A stretch of 64,000 nt of DNA from Streptomyces sp. NBC_01241 (GTDB taxonomy: Bacteria > Actinomycetota > Actinomycetes > Streptomycetales > Streptomycetaceae), in assembly GCF_041435435.1 (NCBI RefSeq), contig NZ_CP108494.1, positions 7,722,501-7,786,500 on the forward strand. The letters run 5' to 3'. A program made the position numbers and the translations under genes. Below, one piece after another: positions 35,721 to 42,981 of this stretch (position 1 is the stretch's first letter; each line of letters begins with the position of its first letter). The notes below the pieces were generated by a model. It made no database searches, had not been told where the DNA came from, and saw only the letters and a program-made list of their open reading frames with translations.

Positions 35721-36161
35721 ATGACGGGAATCGACGCACAGCAGGAAGCGCTGCTCGGGCTGCTCGGCGAGGAGAGCGGTGGCGTGCTCGTGACGCTCAA
35801 GCGCGACGGCAGGCCCCAGCTGTCCAATGTCAACCACTCCTACTATCCCGGGGAGCGCGTCGTCCGCGTCTCGATCACCGAGGACCGCGCGAAGACGAAG
35901 AACCTCCGCCGCGACCCACGGGCGAGCTACCACGTCACCAGCGCGGACCGCTGGGCGTGGACGGTGGTGGACGGCACGGCCGAGCTGTCCCCGGTCGCCG
36001 CCGATCCGCACGACGCGACGGTGGAGGAGCTGATCACGCTCTACCGCGACGTCCAGGGCGAACACCCCGACTGGGACGACTACCGCAGAGCCATGGTCCG
36101 TGACCGCCGGGTCGTGCTGCGACTGCGCATCGAGCACGCGTACGGGCAGCCGCGTGGCTGA
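35721..36161 (+). CDS. PPOX-class F420-dependent oxidoreductase
   Basis: 146 residues from ATG 35721. The split-barrel signature is GVLVTLKRDGRPQLSNVNHSYY near the N-terminus followed by RAKTKNLRRDPRASYHV. These define the flavin/deazaflavin-dependent pyridoxamine-phosphate-oxidase-like group, which in actinobacteria mostly uses F420. The substrate is unknown. Upstream sequence (35561-35720) contains no other gene. Confidence 0.87.
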   Translation: MTGIDAQQEALLGLLGEESGGVLVTLKRDGRPQLSNVNHSYYPGERVVRVSITEDRAKTKNLRRDPRASYHVTSADRWAWTVVDGTAELSPVAADPHDATVEELITLYRDVQGEHPDWDDYRRAMVRDRRVVLRLRIEHAYGQPRG

Positions 36162-36258
36162 CGGAGAGCGGTCCGGCGGCCGGTCCGGCGGCCGCTCCGC
36201 TCGCACTGTCGTACCCCCCACCCATAATGAGACGACATCGACTCCCTCTGGAGATGCT

Positions 36259-37500
36259 GTGAACGGCGCTGACTCCTTGCCTCCGCTCCGCACCCGGCTG
36301 CGTTCGCTGCGCCCCGCCGCATTCGGCGCCGATCCGGGCGGTGCCCGCATGGAGCGCATCCGCCGCTCACCCAACTTCGCCGACGGCGTCTTTCAGAACC
36401 CCGTGGGGGCACGGACCAGACCGTCCGGATCCACCCTGGAGTTCGCGAAGGTCTACTTCCGCAAGGACGAGCGGGCGCGCCGGGCCCCGGCCGGCACCGT
36501 GCCGGTGCACGCCACCACCTACGCCGACCTCGCCGAGCCGCCCGCCACCGGGCTGCGGCTCACCTGGATGGGTCATTCCAGCGTGCTCGCCGAGATCGAC
36601 GGCCGGCGGGTGCTTTTCGACCCGGTGTGGGGCGAGCGTTGTTCGCCCTTCGCCTTCGCCGGTCCCAAGCGGTTGCACCCCGTGCCGCTGCCGCTGGCCG
36701 CGCTCGGCCCCGTCGACGCGGTGGTGATCTCTCACGATCATTACGACCACCTCGATCTGCCGACGATCAAGGCCCTCGCGGGCACGGACACGGTGTTCGC
36801 CGTCCCGCTCGGCGTCGGCGCCCACCTGGAGCGGTGGGGCGTGCCCACCGACCGGATGCGCGAACTGGACTGGAACGAGACGGCGAAGATCGCCGGGATC
36901 AGTCTCACCGCCACCCCGGCCCGGCACTTCTGCGGCCGCGGCCTGCGCAACCAGCAGCACACGCTCTGGGCGTCCTGGGCCGTCGCGGGACCCGAACACC
37001 GGATCTACCACAGCGGCGACACCGGCTATTTCCCCGGCTTCAAGGACATCGGCGCCGAACACGGCCCGTTCGACGCGACGATGATCCAGATCGGGGCTTA
37101 TTCCGAGTACTGGCCCAAGAACCACACGGACTGTACCCCACTCCCCGGTGGGTGGCCCGACATACATATGACGCCCGCTCAGGGGATCCAGGCACACCTT
37201 GACCTGCAAGGTGGCAAGCCGCACGGGGTCATGATGCCCATCCACTGGGGCACCTTCACCCTCTCCATGCACCCGTGGGCAGAGCCCGGCGAGTGGACCA
37301 AGGATGCCGCCGAGGAGGCCGAGCAGCCGGCCGCATTTCCCCGGCCGGGCGAGCCCTTCGAACCCGCGGGAACGCTTCCTCTCGATCCCTGGTGGCGGTC
37401 CGTGGCTGCCCCGATTGCACACCCCTGGCGCCGCAGCGAGGCAACGGACGTTGCTCAGGGTCAGGACAATCGCGATCTTGATCTTGCGGGTGAGCGGTGA
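36259..37500 (+). CDS. MBL-fold hydrolase, NAPE-PLD-like
   Basis: 413 residues from GTG 36259 with CTGGAGA upstream. The metallo-beta-lactamase motif ISHDHYDHLD is intact, with LTWMGHSSVLAEIDG before it and YHSGDTGYFPGF after it, and a late PIHWGTFTLSMHPW. This arrangement belongs to the UlaG/NAPE-PLD group of zinc hydrolases that cut phosphodiesters. The N-terminal extension (residues 1-100) resembles that of NAPE-PLD-type proteins. After this gene the intact chromosome gives way to degraded accessory DNA. Confidence 0.88.
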   Translation: MNGADSLPPLRTRLRSLRPAAFGADPGGARMERIRRSPNFADGVFQNPVGARTRPSGSTLEFAKVYFRKDERARRAPAGTVPVHATTYADLAEPPATGLRLTWMGHSSVLAEIDGRRVLFDPVWGERCSPFAFAGPKRLHPVPLPLAALGPVDAVVISHDHYDHLDLPTIKALAGTDTVFAVPLGVGAHLERWGVPTDRMRELDWNETAKIAGISLTATPARHFCGRGLRNQQHTLWASWAVAGPEHRIYHSGDTGYFPGFKDIGAEHGPFDATMIQIGAYSEYWPKNHTDCTPLPGGWPDIHMTPAQGIQAHLDLQGGKPHGVMMPIHWGTFTLSMHPWAEPGEWTKDAAEEAEQPAAFPRPGEPFEPAGTLPLDPWWRSVAAPIAHPWRRSEATDVAQGQDNRDLDLAGER

Positions 37501-37796
37501 CTCGGGGAAGGGATGAAAGCCTGAACGCAATGACGCATTCGTTCGCCAAGGTGACGGAGGCCGAACAGAAGCAGGCGATCCAGGCGCTCGACGGTCCCCC
37601 TCGACGGGGGGAGGGCTACTGAGGCACGGCGGTCCATCCGTGATCCAGCAAGGGGACGCCCCGCTTTAGCGACCTCCAGGCTGCCCCGGCCGCAGCACCG
37701 GGCCGCCCCGTCCCGGGCGTTGCGGAGGTTGCGATCGGACAGATCCGCCCCAGCGCCGGCCGGGCAGCGCAGCGCGGCACGCTCTCCGGCTTGGTG
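37501..37796. other. Gene-free stretch at start of the accessory region
   Basis: Only a 30-codon frame at about 37532 is open (starting MTHSFAKVTEAEQ), which may be the stub of a lost gene. A GC dyad (about 37597-37613, CCCCCTCGACGGGGGGA) lies here. I see no promoter or RNA gene. Confidence 0.5.
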
Positions 37797-38109
37797 CGGC
37801 AGACGCCTATAGCCGCCACACCGGAATGTCTCGACTGCGATCGCGTCCCGTACTTCTTCACCGACCAGTACGACCTGGGCATGGAGTACGCGGGCTACGC
37901 CGAGCAAGGTAGTTACGGGGACGTGGTGGTGCGCGGCGATCTCGCAAGCCGGGAGTTTATCGCCTTCTGGCTGGCCGGCGGTCGCGTCCTGGCCGGCATG
38001 AACGTCAACATCTGGCACGTCAACGGCGCGATCCAGCACCTGGTCCGCTCCGGCGAGGAGATCAACCGGGACAGGCTAGCCGACCCGGATTTGCCGCTGG
38101 AACAGCACG
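37797..38109 (+). pseudogene. C-terminal fragment of a ferredoxin reductase-type FAD oxidoreductase
   Basis: Frame 37797-38109 encodes VPYFFTDQYDLGMEYAGYA, GDVVVRGDLASREFIAFWL and GRVLAGMNVN, the C-terminal reductase domain of phthalate-dioxygenase-type ferredoxin reductases. The FAD- and NAD-binding domains that should precede it are absent, and the frame runs on into unrelated sequence after about LADPDLPLEQH. It is the 3' end of a deleted gene; there is no credible start. Confidence 0.75.
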
Positions 38110-38871
38110 TACAGCCGTGGGCCGGCTCACGGGCTCGTCGGGCGCCCGCCCGCAGGGATGGGCGAGCCGGCGATGCCCCAGCGAGGCTGAGTCCCCTGTT
38201 TCATGCCCTCTCGCTCCGGCAGGTCGCAGTGCCTCAGCCAGGTCCGCATCGGTCAGGCCCGACGGATACCGGCGTGCCGATACGGACGGTTGCCCGCGTT
38301 CCCCTACACATGCGCGAGGCAATCACGCGATCGGGCAACCGAGTTGGCCCCCACCCGCAGCGGCACGGAGGGCTTCGACACCAGGGTCTCCTGGAACCTC
38401 GAACGGCTTCAACAACCTTGAGCTACCAAGACGCCCTTCCTCTATGCGCCGGTCGTCCCACGACCACCCGATCAGAACCGCCTTTCGATCCGCAGCCTCC
38501 TCGATCGACACAAAACGGCTTCTTACCGGATCCATTCCCCAACCGATCAAAAGGCGTGAGCGTGCCGAACCGCGTGGCACCTTCCACCCGTGAAAGTAAA
38601 CAAGCGCTGGTATTCACGAGATCTCCTCCCCCCTCCCCTCCCCACCCGCAAGGAGTGAGCTGACATGACACAGCTACTCCCGACAGACGGCCGCGGCGTC
38701 CGCGACGCTCGTCTCCACGCCACATGCCGAAGCGCCCGGCGGACCACGGCCATCAGACTCCGGCGACAACGTCGCAGCCGCGACCCGCACTTTTCGCCGC
38801 TCCCCTCGCCCTGCGTTCCGCCGCCAGGTTCACCCTGCCGCCTCCGCGCCTCCGAAGAAGAGCAGAAGCCC
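38110..38871. other. Degenerate sequence, possible transposase remnants
   Basis: No intact gene. On the minus strand about 38180-38280 reads RRYPSGLTDADLAE, similar to the N-terminus of IS5-type transposases, then loses frame. Minus-strand 38323-38580 has an 85-codon frame (VSIEEAADRKAVLIGW) I cannot identify. The rest has frequent stops in all frames. Confidence 0.45.
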
Positions 38872-39314
38872 ATGTTTGCGACCAACTCAACCATCACGAG
38901 TCCGCTGCCCCCGCGAGGCTGCCCCCGCGAGGCTGCCGCCGCGAGGCGCTGCTCACCCTGCCGGCGCAGGAAGCACATGTCTCCGCCGCCCGTCACTTCA
39001 CGGCGGACCTGTTGGAGAACTGGAGCATCCCCCAAAACGAGCGGGACTCCGCCGTCCTCATCGTCGACGAACTCGCCGCCAATGCCGCCCGGTACGGCCA
39101 CGAGTACATGACGGTGCAGCTGGCCGTCGACCACCACACGCTGCACATCGTGGTCGTCGACTCCGGAACTGCCACAGAACGCCCCCACCATGACGTCGCC
39201 CCGGACGAGCACGGCCGCGGCAACGGCATCGTCGAGTGCCTCGCACAATCGACCGAGGTTCATCAAGCTCTGGACGGCCGCGAAGTCCACGCCTGCCTTC
39301 AGTGCTCGGCATGA
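38872..39314 (+). pseudogene. Anti-sigma/HATPase_c-type ATP-binding protein, frame-shifted by a 14-bp tandem repeat
   Basis: From about 38948 the frame encodes a SpoIIAB/RsbW-like ATPase: ARHFTADLLENW, the N-box VDELAANAARYG and the G-box DEHGRGNGIVECL. The natural-looking start (ATG 38872, MFATNSTITSPLPPRG) is in another frame. Between them lie three tandem copies of GCTGCCCCCGCGAG (38904-38945, third with one change). Removing one 14-base copy joins the two frames and gives a 142-residue protein, the normal size. An alternative start at 38724 in the ATPase frame gives an unlikely N-terminus. It would be a serine-kinase anti-sigma or similar regulator. Confidence 0.7.
38904..38945. repeat. 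Three tandem 14-bp repeats inside the HATPase gene
   Basis: Units GCTGCCCCCGCGAG at 38904-38917 and 38918-38931 are identical; 38932-38945 differs by one base. Because 14 is not a multiple of three, each gain or loss switches the reading frame. Confidence 0.95.
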
Positions 39315-39482
39315 CCGAACCCAGTGAGGCTTCGGCTACTACGTCAGCGCGTCGCTCACCTGCCGACCGCGACGATCCGCAGGTCACGACCGTGATCCAG
39401 CGGATGCTTCCCACGGACCCCTGGTCATGCGGCCCAGGCGTTTCTGCCAGCGAGAACTCGAAGGTGAAATGCGATCCGTGTG

Positions 39483-39764
39483 TGTCGAGCAGTGGCCGGG
39501 CGACCGCCGGTCCGAGCGTGCACAGCCGCCGTGACCTGCGCATCGTCGTGGAACGTCGTCAGGGTGATCACGCGCGGCGGGGGAGTGTCAGCGCCCCGGT
39601 GGCGGCCAGACCGTCCATGCCGGGCGTCCGGATGTCGACCTGGGCGACGTCGGGTGCGGTCTCAGCGGCCCGCCCGTCCGCTACCTGGGTGCATACCGTG
39701 ATGTCCGGGGTGGAGTAGATGCTCCACGCCAGTCCCCGCCGCGTGATCTCGTTGCCAAGGACGC
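39483..39764 (-). pseudogene. Receiver-domain fragment of a NarL-type response regulator
   Basis: The minus strand encodes TPDITVCTQVADGRAAE, APDVAQVDIRTPGMDGLAATGALT and, after a frameshift, RVITLTTFHDDAQVTAAVHA. These are the receiver-domain blocks with the phospho-acceptor aspartate. The frameshift near 39580 and the lack of a DNA-binding domain downstream mark it as a remnant. The matching DNA-binding part lies on the opposite strand just upstream. 39315-39482 contains no gene. Confidence 0.7.
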
Positions 39765-39770
39765 GGCCCC

Positions 39771-40055
39771 GGAGCAGCCTTCACGGCCCTGCACGCCTCG
39801 ACCGAAGGCCAGTCCCTCTTCGCCCGCGCCCTCACGAGCCACGTCATCGACGTCGTCACCCGCGCGCCCGCCTCCCTGACGAACCCGCCTGCCAGGGCAC
39901 GGGTCGCATCGTTGGACACATACCAGTCCGATGTACTGCGGCTTCTCACCCAGGGGCTCTCCGACACCGACGTCGCCGCCGCGTCCCACGTGACCGAGGG
40001 CACCGTCAAAGGCCATCCAATCCAGGTAGTCGTCAGGCTCGGAGCGGAGCGCTGA
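39771..40055 (+). pseudogene. LuxR-type DNA-binding fragment of a response regulator
   Basis: The frame ending at TGA 40053-40055 contains SDVLRLLTQGLSDTDVAAA and SHVTEGTVKGH, the LuxR/NarL helix-turn-helix. There is no receiver domain or start on this strand; the preceding residues look degraded. Its 5' end abuts the 5' end of the receiver fragment on the other strand, as expected after inversion of the first half of one gene. Confidence 0.68.
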
Positions 40056-40158
40056 ACGCGCCGAAGCCGTACACATCGCCTTCCGCTCGGGGCTCGGTGG
40101 CGACGAGCGCTGACGCGGGCCATCAACGCCGGCCACGTGGGGCCGGCCGGTCGAGGCC

Positions 40159-40935
40159 TCACGCCGGGATGGTGAGGAGCTTCTGGCCGTTGCCGGCGTA
40201 GATGTCGAAGTGACTGATCGTTCCTGGGGACATGGGTACCGTCCCGGAAATCATGGCACCACTCGGGTACCTGCCCGCCTGCCAGGTGGCGGCGGTCGCC
40301 GTGGCGCCCGTGACCCCGACCGCTTGCAGCCTGCACGTGATTCCGGGGGGCGCTCCCTTGGCCGAGACCTGCAGGGCGCTGCCCCAGGCAGCGGGCGAGA
40401 CCTTCACCGAGGCGGAAACGCCGGTGGCGGGGTCGCTTGCGGACAAGGTGCGGGACGGGGCCGGTGACGTCGCTGCGGGCTGTGCCACCTGGCTGCTCGT
40501 GGACGCGATGGTAGCCAGCCACGTGCCGCCCGACGCCGCCGCCGCGATGAGCGTCGTGGCCGCGGCGACCGCAGCCAGTTGCCTCCGCCAGACGGTACGA
40601 CGCCGGGACGCGGCCTGCTGGAGCAACCGGTCGAGCCGGCTTCGCTGCGGTACGGCAGCGGCTGCAGGCTGCGGCTGCGCGGTCGCGGCGGCCCGCCGTA
40701 CGAGCCGGTCGGCCAGTTCCTCGCTCGCTGCGGGCGCAGCCTCGCCCGCCGCCTCGACCTCGGCCTCGCTGACCTTGGCGAGCAGTGCGGGCAACCCCGC
40801 CAGTTCGGCATGCTCGGCCCGGCACTCGTCGCATTCCGCAAGGTGGGCGCGTACCTGCTCCGTCTCCGCCGGGGACAGCGTGCCCAGCACGTACCCGCCC
40901 AGGGAGAACCGGATGGCGTCACAGTCGGCATTCAT
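40159..40935 (-). CDS. Membrane anti-sigma factor with zinc-finger domain
   Basis: 258 residues from ATG 40935, preferred over 40953 because GAGGAGGT is placed well before it. The N-terminal HxxxCxxC motif is in RAHLAECDECRAEHAEL, the ZAS domain that holds the sigma factor. One transmembrane helix (LAAVAAATTLIAAAASGGTW) separates it from an extracytoplasmic DUF/RskA-like domain of about 110 residues. It follows the ECF sigma gene by 25 bases, the usual order of regulator and partner. Confidence 0.9.
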   Translation of the reverse strand: MNADCDAIRFSLGGYVLGTLSPAETEQVRAHLAECDECRAEHAELAGLPALLAKVSEAEVEAAGEAAPAASEELADRLVRRAAATAQPQPAAAAVPQRSRLDRLLQQAASRRRTVWRRQLAAVAAATTLIAAAASGGTWLATIASTSSQVAQPAATSPAPSRTLSASDPATGVSASVKVSPAAWGSALQVSAKGAPPGITCRLQAVGVTGATATAATWQAGRYPSGAMISGTVPMSPGTISHFDIYAGNGQKLLTIPA

Positions 40936-40960
40936 GTTCCGCACCTCCTCCACGCCGCTG

Positions 40961-41563
40961 TCACGGCTCGATGCCCCGTTCCTGCAGCGCCAGCCGCAGC
41001 GCCTTCAAGGCGTAGTACGTCCGCGACTTCGCGGTGCCTACCGGAATGTCGAGCACCTTCGCGGCCTCGACCATCGTCCGGCCCCTGTAGTACGTCTCCA
41101 GCAGCACGGCCCGGTGTTCCGGGGACAGGGTCCGGATGGCGTCGGCCACCGCCCAGCTCTGCAGCGCCTGCTCGATCTCGTCTTCCCCGGGCGTCCGCTC
41201 CGCGACCCGTTCCAGCGCCTCGCCACCGACCTCGGTCGGCCTGGCCCGGCGGGCCCGGTGGGCGTCGACGACCAGATGCCGGGCAACCGTACACAGCCAT
41301 GCCCGGGCGGGACCGCGTTCGGGATCGAACGCCGCAGGGTGCTGCCAGGCCCGCAGCAGTGTCTCCTGCACGACATCCTCGGCCCATTGCCAGTCCCCTG
41401 AGGTCAATCGCAGGACGAAATGGAACAGCGGCCCGGCATGCTCGGCGTACAGCGTGCGGAGCAGTTCCTCGTCCGCGCGGGAAAGGGTCCCCGTATCAGA
41501 GACACGATTCCCGGAGCGGTCCGGTTCACTCGTTGGACCGCGCTTCGGAAGACTCCACGGCAT
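40961..41563 (-). CDS. ECF-type RNA polymerase sigma factor
   Basis: 200 residues from ATG 41563. Region 2 (EDVVQETLLRAWQHP and ARAWLCTVARHLVVDAHRARRAR) and region 4 (LSPEHRAVLLETYYRGRTMVEAAKVLDIPVG to SRTYYALKALR) are complete. It is expressed with the membrane anti-sigma factor below. It diverges from the cupredoxin gene, and two direct copies of GCAAATCT (41585-41592, 41594-41601) lie just upstream. Its regulon may include the adjacent copper-protein genes; that is inferred from position only. Confidence 0.92.
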   Translation of the reverse strand: MPWSLPKRGPTSEPDRSGNRVSDTGTLSRADEELLRTLYAEHAGPLFHFVLRLTSGDWQWAEDVVQETLLRAWQHPAAFDPERGPARAWLCTVARHLVVDAHRARRARPTEVGGEALERVAERTPGEDEIEQALQSWAVADAIRTLSPEHRAVLLETYYRGRTMVEAAKVLDIPVGTAKSRTYYALKALRLALQERGIEP

Positions 41564-41584
41564 AGCGCGATCATCGCATAGTCC

Positions 41585-41601
41585 GCAAATCTTGCAAATC
41601 T
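41585..41601. promoter_or_regulatory. Direct repeat upstream of the sigma gene
   Basis: GCAAATCT occurs at 41585-41592 and 41594-41601, nine bases apart. It is AT-rich and lies 22 bases upstream of the sigma factor start, in the 143-base divergent gap with the cupredoxin gene. The repeat is seen; its function is unknown. Confidence 0.4.
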
Positions 41602-41706
41602 CACAAAAGGTGCTTACGCACCGAACCGCGCGACCCTCGGCGCCCGTGGAACCCGACAAGGACTGATCCCCAGGAACCCTCCTCCATCCCACAGGAGTGA
41701 GCCGAG

Positions 41707-41961
41707 ATGACCGAGATGGTTCCACTGCCCCTCGGGGCCTCCCCCGCCGTGCTGAAGATCAAGGCGGGTACGACGGTGACCTGGACCAACAAGGACACCG
41801 ACGCCCACACCGTGACCAGCTCCGGATCGGGCGGGCCTGTGCGCTCGACACCGCTGACGACCGGCGCCACCTTCCGTCACACGTTCACCAGAGCCGGCAC
41901 CTATGCCTACTTCTGCTCCATCCATCCCTTCATGACCGCGACCGTAGAGGTGACCCCATGA
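41707..41961 (+). CDS. Cupredoxin-domain protein without signal peptide
   Basis: 84 residues from ATG 41707 with CAGGAGTGAG ahead. Type-1 copper ligands are present: the histidine of DAHTVTS, then Cys, His and Met in YFCSIHPFM. The domain matches the C-terminal part of the lipoprotein at 53354, and the last 60 bases including the ATGA junction are almost identical in DNA. Unlike that copy it starts at the edge of the domain and lacks any export signal. It may be a truncated copy, or a start upstream may have been lost. Confidence 0.75.
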   Translation: MTEMVPLPLGASPAVLKIKAGTTVTWTNKDTDAHTVTSSGSGGPVRSTPLTTGATFRHTFTRAGTYAYFCSIHPFMTATVEVTP

Positions 41962-42446
41962 ACCAGTACCCGGACAAGCACGGCGAGGCGCCGGGCGCCG
42001 TCCTCGATCAGCCGGCCGGCGACCACGGCATGACAGGACTCGCCTCCGCGAGGCGTCCGGCCTTCGTCATACGCCTGGTCATCGCCGCCACACTCGCCGG
42101 GAGCGGCTACATCCATGCCCAGCTCTACCTGGACGGGTATCGCTTCATCCACATCGTCGGCGACCTGTTCCTGCTCCAGGCGAGCGCCGCCTTCGCGGTC
42201 GCCGCGCTGATGCTGTTCGCAGCACCGGTGCTGCTCAGGGCCGCGGCTGCCGGCGTCGCGCTCGGTGCTCTCGCCGGGTTCACCGCCTCCCGCACGATCG
42301 GTGTGTTCGGGTTCACCGAACACGGTCTGCAGCCTGCCCCGCAAGCCCTGCTCAGCGTCCTGCTGGAATCCGGCACTCTGCTGATCCTTGCAGCCTGGCA
42401 GGCAGCCGCGACGGCCCGTCGTCCCGTAGCACCCAACGTCCCGTAG
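41958..42446 (+). CDS. Four-span membrane protein of the cupredoxin locus
   Basis: 162 residues; ATG 41958 overlaps the cupredoxin stop. A charged N-terminus is followed by about four membrane helices (VIRLVIAATLAGSGYIHAQ, HIVGDLFLLQASAAFAVAAL, AAAAGVALGALAGFTA, LLESGTLLILAAWQAA). The block GYIHAQLYLDGYRFIH recurs in the damaged copy at 54816. It could be a membrane partner of the copper protein. The family is not known to me. Confidence 0.72.
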   Translation: MNQYPDKHGEAPGAVLDQPAGDHGMTGLASARRPAFVIRLVIAATLAGSGYIHAQLYLDGYRFIHIVGDLFLLQASAAFAVAALMLFAAPVLLRAAAAGVALGALAGFTASRTIGVFGFTEHGLQPAPQALLSVLLESGTLLILAAWQAAATARRPVAPNVP

Positions 42447-42500
42447 ATCTCGACAAAGGGCTCCTCGCCCGTCGGGGCTGAGGGCCTGTCAGGAGCACCG

Positions 42501-42737
42501 ATGAAAGAGTTGTTCACCGCAAAGTGGAGCCACGTCACACGCACAGTGCCCGATGTGAGGCAGTGCCGACTCGGCGCACCGTCCGTGCCGCTCCGCCTCG
42601 GCGATCTGGTGGTGACTCAGGTCACCGGCGTCGGAGCCCACGAGCACCTGGAGGACGCACACGGCCGCAGGTTGAAGCTTCACAGGGGCGACCTCGTGGT
42701 GGGCGCCTGTGGCAACCGGTATGCAACCGACGTCTAC
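42501..42737 (+). pseudogene. 5' part of a split P-loop NTPase gene (DUF1611-like)
   Basis: ATG 42501 with CAGGAGC opens a frame of about 79 codons ending GNRYATDVY. Reading then enters mobile DNA and stops at 42741. The frame continues at 48951 with EGYHRQGPKAHLLTAGG, giving an uninterrupted 341-residue protein when joined. The N-terminal part is a beta-rich domain of this NTPase family. The gene is disrupted by 6.2 kb of mobile DNA. Confidence 0.8.
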
Positions 42738-42799
42738 CTCTGATCTTGGCCAGTGCTCCGCCCTTCAGGACTCTGCTGAGGAATGCGTGATTCGGGTGG

Positions 42800-42981
42800 T
42801 CAGGCCGCGAGCATCAGGGCTTCGAGGTGGGAGGTGCGGGTGCCGCCGAGTGGGGTGCCGGTCAGCCATCGGTTGATGCGGATGAGGTTGAGTGCGGTGG
42901 CGGCGAAGACGTGGCCGAGGCGGGTCGCGGGTAGATCGCGGTAGCGGGTACGGCGCAGGCCGGTGACACGGACGGCCTGTC
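42800..42981 (-). pseudogene. IS1182 transposase, C-terminal exon
   Basis: The minus strand encodes QAVRVTGLRRTRYRDLPATR and ATALNLIRINRWLTG up to a TGA at 42800-42802, the C-terminal end of an IS1182 DDE transposase. It begins directly at the 3' end of the group II intron. Joined to exon 1 (47017-45541) the total is 1659 bases, an exact number of codons. Confidence 0.85.

Noticed and set aside
37461..38039. Possible pentapeptide-repeat protein (GADLSDRNLRNA) on the minus strand
   Set aside because: Only one or two repeat units are seen and the frame is antisense to the ferredoxin reductase remnant.
38724..39314. HATPase gene taken as intact from ATG 38724
   Set aside because: The N-terminal 70 residues look like out-of-frame translation, and deleting one 14-bp repeat gives a natural start and a normal-sized protein.
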